Shown piece after piece: positions 44,901 through 54,400 of a DNA stretch of 64,000 nt. The stretch is from Apus apus (lineage: Eukaryota; Chordata; Aves; Apodiformes; Apodidae): the NCBI RefSeq assembly GCF_020740795.1, contig NC_067282.1, positions 145,438,858 to 145,502,857 of the forward strand, given 5' to 3'. The translations under genes and the position numbers were made by a program. Every line of letters begins with the position of its first letter. The stretch's first letter is position 1. The notes under the pieces were generated by a model. It searched no databases. It had not been told where the DNA came from and worked only from the letters and a program-made list of their open reading frames with translations.

Positions 44901-45728
44901 GGAAACCCACTTGGATCAAAAAAAATGCACTGAACAGAGCAGTTAGGGCAGCTGACTGTCTCCAAGCTTCCCCTAGAATGACAAGTTCCTTGGAGAGAGA
45001 TGCATTTATATATCTGGGAGCACAGTGCACACTTTCTACAGAGATGCTGCAGATGTCCACTCCCCTCCTAAGCAGAACACAAGGGGTACATGGGCAGCCA
45101 AGGCACACGGTTGCTTAGGTTTTTAAGTCAAGACTAATCCAATGCTGGCTACTTGATTCTAAACAACAGCTTGGAAAGAGTCAAGACACTTTCTCCCACA
45201 CACAGGTTTCTATTCACACCCACAAAACAGCCCTTCCATAGCTAAGAAGCTCACAGTCCAGGTTGCTAAGGAAAGAGTAGAGGGTAACAACCGTAACACT
45301 AAAAAAATGCTTTCCACGTAGCTAACAACAGATCCCCCAGCAACACCACAGCCCCTGCTGTTCTGCCTGCTCAGACACAGCAGAGTTAGTGTCATTACCT
45401 TGGGAGTGTGTGGGGTGTCACACAGCTGTAGCTTTTTCCAGGTGATGTGCAGTGGTGTCTCAGCATTACCCCGGCTCTTGCTTACAACCAGGGAAGGCTT
45501 TAGGGTGGGACTCACCCAGGCTTTTGTCCTGCTCAGGTAAATCTCACTAAGCTTTCTCTGAGGGGTTGCTGGCAGAGGACTGCTCTCCTGCCACTTCTGG
45601 AACTCACAGCTCCTGGGGGAGCTCAAGCTTGGGTCATCCTCATGTACACTTTCATCTTCACTATCTTCACCACAACTGGAAAAATCCAGGCGCTGAATGA
45701 ATTCATCACTGTTATCCCAGGCATCCAT
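32809..45728 (-). CDS. WEE2: WEE2, germline Wee1-like CDK1 inhibitory kinase (complete, 11 coding exons)
   Basis: WEE2 (WEE1B) phosphorylates Tyr15 of CDK1 and holds oocytes in meiotic arrest; it is also needed for exit from metaphase II. Coding exons run 45728-45399, 42312-42113, 41242-41194, 38727-38555, 37905-37784, 36544-36398, 35638-35537, 35214-35129, 34254-34084, 33999-33857 and 32965-32809. Phases close to 1680 nt, 559 aa (human 567). Visible landmarks are an N-terminal QRLDFSS and CDTPHTPK motif, [15 protein letters not shown] (about 157-171), glycine loop GVGEFGSV (217-224), catalytic Lys239, [27 protein letters not shown] with catalytic Asp337, DLG (376-378) in place of DFG as usual in the Wee family, [11 protein letters not shown], and a C-terminal [14 protein letters not shown] tail. 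These match frog and human WEE2 rather than somatic WEE1. The start ATG has G at -3 and +4. No CpG island covers the start, unlike its neighbours. Confidence 0.97.
33857..33999 (-). CDS. WEE2: WEE2 coding exon 10
   Basis: Encodes [13 protein letters not shown], the end of the kinase domain with its HPDP-xxRP motif, then [20 protein letters not shown], a predicted coiled-coil-like helix conserved in the family. Confidence 0.95.
34084..34254 (-). CDS. WEE2: WEE2 coding exon 9
   Basis: 57 whole codons: [20 protein letters not shown], then [16 protein letters not shown] and the PAIPQKL segment. [11 protein letters not shown] is a Wee-family C-lobe signature. Confidence 0.96.
35129..35214 (-). 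CDS. WEE2: WEE2 coding exon 8
   Basis: Encodes the GDLGHVTSI activation-segment start and [16 protein letters not shown]. The GTCTCAG acceptor and GTACAG donor keep phase. Confidence 0.95.
35537..35638 (-). CDS. WEE2: WEE2 coding exon 7
   Basis: Encodes [15 protein letters not shown], an acidic insert ([10 protein letters not shown]) and SSGVVYKIG. The acidic insert in the kinase domain is typical of Wee kinases. Confidence 0.95.
36398..36544 (-). CDS. WEE2: WEE2 coding exon 6
   Basis: Encodes [35 protein letters not shown] and the catalytic loop LVHLDIKPS, ending in a split Ser codon before GTAAGT. Confidence 0.96.
37784..37905 (-). CDS. WEE2: WEE2 coding exon 5
   Basis: Encodes [41 protein letters not shown], the αC helix and hinge. 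CTTCTCCAG acceptor and GTAAGA donor. Confidence 0.96.
38555..38727 (-). CDS. WEE2: WEE2 coding exon 4
   Basis: Encodes [20 protein letters not shown], then the glycine loop [12 protein letters not shown] and the ATP lysine in [17 protein letters not shown]. Confidence 0.96.
40043..40055. promoter_or_regulatory. X-box-like palindrome in WEE2 intron 3
   Basis: GTTACC-T-GGTAAC, a perfect 13-bp palindrome close to the half-sites bound by RFX-family factors. Its function here is not shown. Confidence 0.3.
41194..41242 (-). CDS. WEE2: WEE2 coding exon 3
   Basis: A 49-nt exon encoding [16 protein letters not shown], a linker of low conservation. It is supported by CTGTTATAG acceptor, GTGAGT donor and exact phase between exons 2 and 4. 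Confidence 0.88.
42113..42312 (-). CDS. WEE2: WEE2 coding exon 2
   Basis: Encodes [30 protein letters not shown] and the diagnostic [14 protein letters not shown] block, ending [10 protein letters not shown] before GTAAGT. Confidence 0.95.
44101..44155. repeat. Local duplication with hairpin in WEE2 intron 1
   Basis: TAGGCCATCT occurs at 44101-44110 and 44146-44155, flanking a perfect 8-bp-stem hairpin (GTAGGCCT, 5-nt loop, AGGCCTAC) at 44122-44142. Confidence 0.8.
45399..45728 (-). CDS. WEE2: WEE2 coding exon 1
   Basis: 110 whole codons starting [10 protein letters not shown]. Includes [30 protein letters not shown] and [16 protein letters not shown], matching the order of motifs in frog Wee2 N-termini. 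Phase 0 at an AAG|GTAATG donor. A non-coding upstream exon is possible but not identified. Confidence 0.93.
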
Positions 45729-47169
45729 TTCACCATATGAAACAGAACAGGTAGAGCTGATACTGGCCTGTTTTGTTCAAGGGAGAAGAAGACAGCATTA
45801 TTTACACAGGCAGATTAACCACCCTCTTCCTTGCCTTATCAAAGGCATTACTTCTGCTCACTGCGTGCACTCCTCCACCCCAATCTCATATACATGGAAG
45901 CTTTGATCACTCATAGATATCATTTGATGTCATTGGTCAAGGAGGAGTACCCCAGAAATAGCAAACACAAATCCATTCAGCTACTGTTCTTGTAACAACA
46001 GCAGATTCTGCTTTTCACCTTGCTGCTGCAAGTCAGATACAACTCAGAAGTCACTGCCTTTCTCAGTAAGCCTCCAAAGCAACTCCTCCACCCGCCAATA
46101 CTTCACCTCTACTCTCGTCACAGATAGAAATAGAACTATCAAATCTTAAAGAACAACACATACCAGCCCTCCCCTCATCCTTTTCTACTTTAAATTTCTC
46201 AACCAGAGAAAAACAACCCATGCTACATACAGCTGTAAAAGCAGAGGGTGCCCAGGCAGTTACCAGATACCCCTACAGGCAGTTCTTCTGCTGCTCTGGC
46301 ACATTTATAACCACCCCACACACCAGGGCCTTTCCTAATGGGAAACATCTGAAGCTTGGCAGCACCTGTGAACAGTTGCCCGTGCTGGGGAAACTCAGTG
46401 GTTGAAGGGTTTTGCTGTGGATGTGGGTTTGCTGTGCCAGCAACCAGCTCTGCAAGGAGTCATCTCAACTAGTTCCCTCTGGGGCATCTCCTTGCTTCCT
46501 TGCTTCTGCATAATCTTCTCTCCTCTTGCTTCCCAGGGCTGATGGGGAGGAGATGTTTGCTGACAACCAGTCTGCTCCATGTTAACCCCATCAGAGATGC
46601 AGTCTTCGTGGAATTTACCTGGATAAGTGATTAGTCTTGTGACGGGGCACCGTGCTTCCTTCTTCTAAGTCTGAATTTCACTTCCTGCATTTAGATGTGT
46701 GTTGGTTCGGAGGAGCATTGCAGCCTGCACAGAGAGGTTAGCAGCCTAATTTATAACGTGCTAGATTTCAGAAGAGGGTTAGGGACCATACACAGGTCTT
46801 TGTATTGGTTCCCATCTTGAGTGTTCAAGGGAGAGGAGGGGGAAGCTGGCTGAGACAGTGAAGGCAGCCCTGCAGGTAGGGTGGCTCTGCTGCTCACCAG
46901 GAGTGGGTCAATGTCTCTTCTCACTGTGCCACTCTGTAAAAAATGAGGATCTTTCCATGCCTTCCTTGCACTTCAAAGAGAGACCAGAGTGAGCTTTAAC
47001 TGGGAACGAGGCTACAGGAGTAATTTTTCTTAGCATCAAGGAGAGCTGTTAGAAGGACAGGCAGAAACTGTAAGTGGCCACTGTCCTGAGGAGATAGGGG
47101 TTTGTCAGAACCAATGTGTGTTTTCCCATTCACATGTTGTGAGAATTCCCACCAGAAAGTAAAAGGACA
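45729..47169. other. WEE2 upstream flank
   Basis: This presumably holds the WEE2 promoter and any 5' non-coding exon, but I see no TATA box, CpG island or exon I can support. Confidence 0.5.
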
Positions 47170-47949
47170 TATTGACTCATGAGATTCAACAAGGCCAAGT
47201 GCAGGGTCCTGCACCTGGGCTGGGGCAACCACAGATATGAATACAGGCTGGGGAAAGCCATGCTAGAGAGCAGCCCTGTGGAAAAAGACCTGGGAATAGC
47301 AGTGAATAAAAAGCTGGACACGAGCCACCAAGGTACAGTTGCAACCCAGAAGGCCAACTGCATCCTGGGCTGCATCAAAAGAAGTGTGGCCAGCAGATCA
47401 TGAGAGGTGATTCTGCCCCTCTACTCTGCCCTGGTGAGACCTCACCTGGAGTACTGCGTCCAGCTCTGGAGCCCCCAACACAAGAAGGATGTGGACCTGT
47501 TGGAGTGTGTCCAGAGGAGGGCAATGAGAGGGCTGGAGCACCTCTTTTATGAAGACAGGCTGTGGGAGTTGGGGTTGTTCAGCCTGAGGAAGAGAAGACA
47601 TCAGGGGGACCTTATAAGTAGCCTTCCATTACCTGAAAGGGACCTATAAGAAGGCTGGGGAAAAGCTGTTCACTGGGGTATGTAATAATGGGACAAGGGG
47701 TAATGGTTTTAAGCTAGAAAAGGGTAAATTTAGGTTGGACATTAGGAAAAGGTTCTTTAATATGAGGGTGGTGGATCACTGGAATGGGTTGCCTAGAGGG
47801 GTGGTGGAGGCCCCAACTCTGGAGACATTCAAGGTCAGGCTCCATGGGGCTCTGAGCAATCTGGAGATGTCCCTGCTTATGGTAGGGGGGTCGGACTAGG
47901 TGACCTTTAGAGGTCCCTTCCAATAGAAGATAATCTGTGATTCTGTGAT
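47170..47949 (+). mobile_element. CR1 LINE, 5'-truncated, with remnant of the reverse transcriptase end
   Basis: About 780 bp of a CR1 non-LTR retrotransposon in plus orientation. It begins inside ORF2: GATTCAACAAGGCCAAGTGC codes for [12 protein letters not shown], followed by [13 protein letters not shown], then [18 protein letters not shown] and [10 protein letters not shown], the C-terminal region of the CR1 polymerase. One in-frame TGA lies at 47401-47403 and the frame is lost after about 47650. The 3' UTR follows (TTAGGTTGGACATTAGG, GGTGGTGGAGGCCCCAACTC) and ends in CTGTGATTCTGTGAT. It is the longest CR1 copy in the window. No clear target-site duplication was seen. Confidence 0.97.
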
Positions 47950-49580
47950 CTGAAGTGACTCAGCCCTCCTAACCTGGTCTTTGAATGGACAGTAGGAAGA
48001 TACTGGTCTCTGAATTTGCTTGTTGAGACTGCGATTAGCAATTCATTTGATACAGGCCACCAAAGCTGTTTTAGGAGGACATGCCAGGAACTCAGTATTG
48101 GTTCTACTGCCCCATCTGGCCCTGAGGTTGTAGCGTTTTTTCCAGGCACAGAGCCTGTTGCTGCCATGCAGACTCCCTTCTGCAATGCAGCTGCTGCATC
48201 TCCCTGTGCCTTACCTTGAGCCAGGTCCAAAAAGCCTGGGAGTGCCAGTGCTGGCTGCTTTTTGCTATGAAAAGCTGTCTCTGCAGCATCTGGCCAACTG
48301 AGAGACTCTGACAAGACCACTTTAGTACTGCTGTGATCTGGCTGTATTAATCAGATGTTTGGTACCTGGAGCCTTGGATAGGAATATTTTATTTTAAATC
48401 TGAAGAAATAATGCTCTTAGTCCCCACAACTACATTTTGATTAATAACCCAGCAGTGAAAACTCCTTCAGACCACAGTTTTCAATATCATCTGAAACATT
48501 TCTTTCCTCAGGGTTTATAGGCAGTATCCATTTTTCTAATCATGAATGTGATACGTAAAGGAAAAAAGTTGGAGTTGCTGTGCAAAGAAGGCCCAACTTG
48601 TTGATCTTGCATCTTCTAACTAAAAGCCACCACATTTTTGTTCCATATTTTTTGTTTCATATTTTTTTCTGGAGGACTACTCAAAGATCTGATGGCCACT
48701 TTCGTAGCCCTCAGTTGGAGGGAAAAATGTGTTCCTTGTCTTTTGAAGGAGATTTTTTTTTTTCTCCAAAACAGTCACATTCTCTCCTAGACCAGGTCTT
48801 TTTGATGTTGGTGAAATAATAAAGGAGAAAATGTGGCCTTTGTTTTTTGCATGTATCCAACAAAAAGGGTGTCCTCAGCAGGCCCTGATTGCTGGCCAAA
48901 GCAGTGTAAATAGCTCTGGTGACACCAAATCTCTTGTCCCACGAGGGCTTTTTCACCAAAAGCCAAGAGCTTGGAGGATGGTGACATTTCACATCTCAGA
49001 GCCAGTGCTGTCAGCCACTGCTCCCTGTCACTGGCTACTCCCCCTGCTGTGTCCTCTTCCTCATGCTGGGTTGATGCTGGTGGGACCACACAGCATGAGA
49101 GACCAGGAACAGCTCTACATCTCAAATGGCCCATGTGGGTCAAGGAAGAATTTTTATTTGGGATTTGTTTCCCCTGCCTGGATCTCTGAAGGACAGACTG
49201 TCATTTGTGCCAGCACCACTGAGGGGATGAAGGAGAGGATAGAAACAAGCTGTCACTTTAGCATCACCGACACACTAAGAAATACTCATCAAGATGAAGC
49301 CTGGTGCTGTCTAGATGGTTTGAACAAGGCATGTGGCCAAGTATTTGCAGAATCTGGCTTTTCTTCATACAGTAACAAAATACTGTGCTGGGTTTGGTTT
49401 GTTTGTTGTTTTTTTTTTTTTCTTTACCAGGCACCTTCCATGAAAAACTCCATCTGCTGAACACCTACTGCAGTCTATAGCTCCGCAAAGTAAACCTGAG
49501 CATGGGCTTAGTGAAACAAAAAACCCACTCGGTGTTCGAGCTGTCTGAAAAGCTGCTCACAGCAAATGGATGCTAATGTC

Positions 49581-49601
49581 GGGAGGGGGAGGGGGAGGGG
49601 G
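49581..49601 (+). repeat. G-rich tract with quadruplex potential
   Basis: Four runs of three to five G separated by single A, followed by a GA-rich tail. This meets the usual G3+N1-7 quadruplex pattern on the plus strand. Confidence 0.85.
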
Positions 49602-49609
49602 AAGAGAGA

Positions 49610-49810
49610 GAAAAAAGCCAAAAGCTGCTGTTGAGGAAACTGGATGATGAGTTTCTTAATGGCATATTGAACACTCAGAGCCACTCAGCAGGAAAGAATG
49701 TTGAACAATTAAGGCTGTTATGACAATACATTCCCTTTAATTGTGGCCTGCTTAATTGGGTAATCCAATTAATCAGAAAGTCCTAGGGAACCAAATTAAA
49801 CCTAATGACA
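49610..49810. promoter_or_regulatory. Candidate conserved element with paired homeodomain-type sites
   Basis: This short AT-rich block, about 0.9 kb before the DENND11 start, contains several TAAT cores (ACAATTAAGG, TTTAATTGTGG) and a perfect 8-bp inverted repeat TTAATTGG-GTAAT-CCAATTAA at 49752-49772. The density of homeodomain-type motifs is unusual for its surroundings. The enhancer call is inference. Confidence 0.35.
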
Positions 49811-49965
49811 CGTAAGGACTTTGGTGGTAGCATAATGAGGATGGTCATTGCTCGGAAGTTGGCTACCTTTGGATGCCTTGGTCATGCTTGTGTTGCTATC
49901 TTTCAACCTCAAGCTGATTCTGCCTGTTCTTCTGAAGACTGTTTCACATCCTTCTATAGCATGCA

Positions 49966-50071
49966 CGTGTATATATATGTATATGTACATATTAATGTGT
50001 AGACACGCGTAGGTACACACAGGTATGTATATATACTTATATATAGAGAGATGTACATACACACACACACC
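49966..50071. repeat. TA/TG/CA simple-repeat zone
   Basis: Alternating purine-pyrimidine DNA: ATATATATGTATATGTACAT, later TATGTATATATAC and an ACACACACACAC run. It is likely length-variable. Confidence 0.9.
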
Positions 50072-50139
50072 AGCATGTTCTGGATCAGTATCAATGACTC
50101 CTTCAGATGTGAGACATGCTTCCCTCACAGCAATCCGGG

Positions 50140-51440
50140 GGGAGCAGGAGATGGCCCCATCCCTGGCCCGCAGCTCTCCCAGTAGGACAGGCTCGGCAGG
50201 GCTCCCCCTCCGCCTCCCCGCTCAGAAGGGCAGCGGCTCCTCACCGGGGGCTCAGGCTGGGGGGCACAGCCCTGCCCTCGGGCAGGAGGTGACGCACGGG
50301 GGGACAGAGGGGGGTGCCCTGCCTTAGGGAGCCCCGGGTACTTCTCCCACGCTCCTCCGGACGCTGACACCGGAGCACAGCAGCCCCCGCTGGGATACCC
50401 CTCCCCAAACCCCTGCTGTGACCACAGCCCGCTACCGCCATTGCCAGCGCCGCCTCCCTGCGGCCCCCCGAAAATCGCGACAGGCCCCGCCCCCCCCGCG
50501 ACAGGCCCCGCCCCCCCCCCCCCGCAGCCCGCCCCTCCGCTCCCGGCCCCTCCCTCCCGCGCCGGGGGCGCGGCCGTCGCGCCCGCCTTCCCGCCCCGCA
50601 GCTGCCCCGGCCCCGCAGCTGCCCCCGCCCCGTCCCCGCCCCGCAGCTGCCCCCGGCTCGGCTCGGCTCGGCTCGGCGCGGCGCCGCGGCCATGGGGGAG
50701 CGGGCAGACGAGGCGCCGCTGCTCTTCTGGGCCGAGGGCCCCGCCGTGTCGGCGCCGGCCGCAGCCGAGGCGGGCAGCGGCAGCGGGAGCGGCGGGCGGC
50801 GGCTCGGCGGGGGCTGGAGCGCGGCTCCCTGGGGCGGCGCGGAGCCGGCGGAGGCGGCGCGGGCGGAGGCGGAGGAGGACCAGATCGTGGCCGTCTTCGT
50901 GGTCACCTTCGACCCCCGCACGGGTGAGAGGCGCCGGGGGCGGGCCGGCCAGGGCGCGGGGGGCCGGGCCGGGGCCTGCGGGGGCCGGGCCTGGGGCTCC
51001 CGGTGCCGCTGGCATAAGATGGATGCGGGCCGGGCTGGGCTGCGGGTCCCTGGGCTCGCATCTCCCTCCCGCGGGTCCCTGCTCCCCGGCCGCTTGTGAG
51101 GGCAGCCGGGCCGGACCCCGGCGGAGAGCGGCCTGCGGGAACCGCGCTGCCCTCTGGCCCCGCGGGAGACCGCTGCTCCCCGGCGGGACCGCTGCCGCCG
51201 GGCTTGCCGAACGCGGGGTGTGGGGGAAACGGCGTGTGATCTCCATCCCGCCCAGAAGAACTTCTGCTGGGAGGAAGATGCCGCTCCGAGGAGAGCCCCT
51301 GAGCGGGAGGGGATGGGCAGGCGCTGTAGCAGGGACAGGGGTTCTGGGGAGGGTGCTGGGGCACCCCCTGTGCCCCCAGCCATGTCCAGGCCTTGGGCCG
51401 AGCCTCTGCCCAGCGCTTCCTGGGGAGCACCCACCTGTTA
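50140..51440 (+). promoter_or_regulatory. DENND11: CpG-island promoter of DENND11
   Basis: About 1.3 kb of CpG-dense DNA covers exon 1 and its upstream side. A GCGACAGGCCCCGCCCC unit is repeated twice at 50477-50524, including a C12 run. Immediately before the ATG lie three copies of CCCCGCAGCTGCCCC (about 50594-50655) and a (CGGCT)4 run at about 50654-50676. GC boxes are abundant and no TATA box is visible. Confidence 0.85.
50692..50923 (+). CDS. DENND11: DENND11 coding exon 1
   Basis: Encodes [20 protein letters not shown], a Gly/Ala/Ser-rich stretch and [15 protein letters not shown] plus one base, with a GTGAGA donor. The human protein starts [20 protein letters not shown]. Confidence 0.96.
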
Positions 51441-54400
51441 GCAGTATCTCGAGAGCAGCTTTCTGTCTCCGTGGTGTGCACCTGCCCGCAGCTGTCGACG
51501 ATGGATGGCTGGCTCTTGCCGTGGGCATAAATCTGGCAGGCATGCAGGGCACGATCCCCAGCAGCAGCTCAGCCGTGTGTTTCTTGGTGACCTGTGTGTT
51601 TAAGGGCTGGCCTCTGGAGAGATCTCTGGGACTCTTGGTGCTTTGGAGTGCTGTAATCGAGGAGGGCAGAGGAGAGGGGCAAGGGAAGGTATTTTCCACC
51701 ATTCAGTGCCAAATTCATCTCTCTTGACACTGCTGGACTTCAGTGTTGTATCACCTCTTTTACTGAAAGAGTAAATCAGTTAAATTAAGTAAATTACATT
51801 TAATTTCAAGTCTGCAAATCAGTTTTTCAGAAAACAGTTTTGTTTTCCTGGTGTTCTTAAGGTTTCCACAAAACAGGATGTTATGACACAGATAGGAAGT
51901 TAGCACCCACCTCGTGTCTGCCAACACAGGTACTGTGCTTAGAGGTCTGATGTGTCCTCAGATCGTTGGGGTCTTTCAGCTGCCTGGTGCCAACCAGGGG
52001 TGAAAAGGCAAATCTGGGCTTGGCTGAAAGCCTCGGTGCAATCAGAAAGTTTAGGAAGTAGCTTGGGAGGTGCAGGAGCCCATTTGCATCCAGATGGGGG
52101 AAAAAGCTCTTCTTTCCTCTGCAGACACTTTCTTAGCCCATCCATAGCAAAAGTACTAGAGACAGGAAAGGGTTCTGTAAAGCATGGTGAGGTTCTTCAG
52201 TGGAAGGGGGAGGAAACCAACATCATGCTCACATGGGGGCCCTGACAGTGAAGACTGAATCCCAGTCTTGAACTGGAAGTCCCAAGTGTGATGGGCTGTC
52301 AGAAATGCATGCTGCCAAGCAGCATGGCTACTGTGTCCTGAAAGGCCAAAGGGCTTTTGAGAAGTTACCAGTTTCATACTGCACCAGAGAGAAGTGTCTT
52401 AAGTCTAAAATGTCAGAGGCTCTTGATTCATCAGAATTCAAAATGAGATTGGATGTCATCTTTCCAACAGAAAATGGGGAGGTGTTTCTCCTAAGTATCC
52501 AAAACATGGAAGAGTCTGGATGACTGCACCAACAGCAGGTTCTCTTTCAATCTGAGAGCATATGCCTTCTACAAAATGGTGAGATTTTCTTGGTTGGCAG
52601 AAAGCTGAGCTCTCTCAGGAGTTTGTCTGGACCAGCTGTTGCTTTGAATGAAGTCCAGGGAAAGTTGGGAAACAGCTGTTCTCACATCTGATGTGCGGTT
52701 AATGCTGGGTGTCATCAGGCTTGGATGTCAACAGACTTGTCAAATCCAGGAAAATTCCGCCTCCCGCTTCTACACAACGTGGATGCTGAATGTAAGCAGC
52801 ATGGTGGGACTGCGAGGAGCACATCAACAAATGTCAGCCTCACAGGTGGAGGGCAAAGTGCCCTGTGCAGGATATGGGCTTGGCAAACAGGTGCAGTGGT
52901 GTGAACTTGCTCAGGTCAGAAAGAGGATTTGGGAACTCCTGGGTGAACCACATCAGATGGTATGAAGAACTTTTGTAATGTTTGTAGGGGTGTCTGGTCC
53001 TTGTGTGTGACTTAAAGGAGATCATCCAGTCATTGTCTGAGCTGGAAACCTGCTTGATCCTGCCCAGGAAAAGCACAACAGACCCCCTTTAGTAGCTTCC
53101 TCAGTGATGTGAAAGGCAGAATTTCTGGTGGTGGCTGGGAGGGCAGTGTGGCAGGTAATGTCTGCTGAGATACAGGCAAGCAATTGGGTGAGAGATGTTT
53201 TACTGTAGAAAGATGAAGTGGTTACTATGTTAATAAAGAATGTAACAGCTTTCCTCCAACATTTAGAATGGCTTGAAGCAGACACAGTGTAAATAGCAGT
53301 TGTGTGTGATGAGTTCACAAAGGTAGGTGATGGGAGTCCCTCTGACTCTGTCAGCGCTCATGTGAGTGGATGAGCATAAGAGCCAGAGGCAGCTTCTAAA
53401 TCACTGGTGCTGCCCTCACTTCCAGCATGGTGAACCCTGTGGCACTTGAGAAGGAGCTCTTTCCACAGCTATTGCAAAGACAGCTCTTGCACCAGTGCAG
53501 AAAGTGAACTGTAAGTTAGAGTGCAGAATGGTAGCAGCCCAAGAGCCAACTGTGCAATTATCTCATTGCTCCCTACCCTCCTTTAGGCAGTCCCCTCTTT
53601 CAGGAGTGATGAGTTGGGAACACTCTGACACTTTAAAAACCGTGAGCACCAGGGTCTGTGCAAACTCTGCCCCTTAAAGAGCACTGTCACAAGGGGCTTC
53701 AATGAGGCCACTGAACTTCCTCAGGGCAGTGTTCCCTTGGGCTGGTAGTAACAGAAGAAAGACCTAACACTATCTTGGGCAGCAATAGAGACACATGTGG
53801 TAGATATGACTTGGTGTAAGGTTCGAGCACATGTGCTTTCCAAGACTTGTCTTGAGGAAAGCAAGGGAAAAAAAAAAAAAGTATGTGGAGACCAGCCCAC
53901 AAAATAGAACAACAAAAGATGAAGCAAAGTCCATGGCCACATCAACTCTGTCAGGTCAGAATAGTCACGAAGAGGCTGAATCTTCTTAGCCCTTTTTCTG
54001 TGATGGAGATGATGGTGATCAATGGAGTTCCCACACAGTCTGTTGGCTTAAAGGGTGATGTGAGCAATGGAGGGAGAAGGAGAGGAAAGAGCCCTAGGAA
54101 AGTTATCCATTTTGCACCAGTGAACATGCAGATACTGTGTTTTTCTGTCCCACATTACTTCCATGCAGGAAATTGAACCAATGTGATGACTAGGTCACAA
54201 TCTGTTTTGGCTCGTGTCCTGGCACAGCGTGGTAGCATTGCACAGCTGGGGACCCTAAAGATCTTGGGAAACAGCTAATGGTGAGATCCAGGTGATGACC
54301 ACCAAAGGCTGGTGCCATCATAATTTCTGTAAGGATGTGAAAATCCAGGGGAGAGAAAATACAAGAGAAAGAACGTCCTTAACTTTGCACACCAGAAACT

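Larger units (their letters stand above)
47950..50130. other. Intergenic region upstream of DENND11
   Basis: No gene recognised. A 209-codon plus-strand frame (48831-49460) has no family features. The region contains a G-rich tract, a homeodomain-motif-rich block and a TA/CA simple-repeat zone, listed separately. Confidence 0.6.

Noticed and set aside
47179-47649. Two in-phase frames that could be taken for a host gene
   Set aside because: They are the C-terminal end of the CR1 LINE polymerase, interrupted by an in-frame stop and 5'-truncated.
48831-49460. 209-codon plus-strand frame between WEE2 and DENND11
   Set aside because: No recognisable domain, odd Trp/Cys/Phe-rich composition including a poly-F tract from a poly-T run, and no splice or family support. 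Chance is the simplest reading.
50125-51727. Long open frames (525, 428 and 397 codons) on both strands around DENND11 exon 1
   Set aside because: Same cause: CpG-island composition. Only the short frame from 50692 to 50923 matches a known protein.
52648-52965. 105-codon frame in DENND11 intron 1
   Set aside because: No family features, flanked by ordinary intron sequence.
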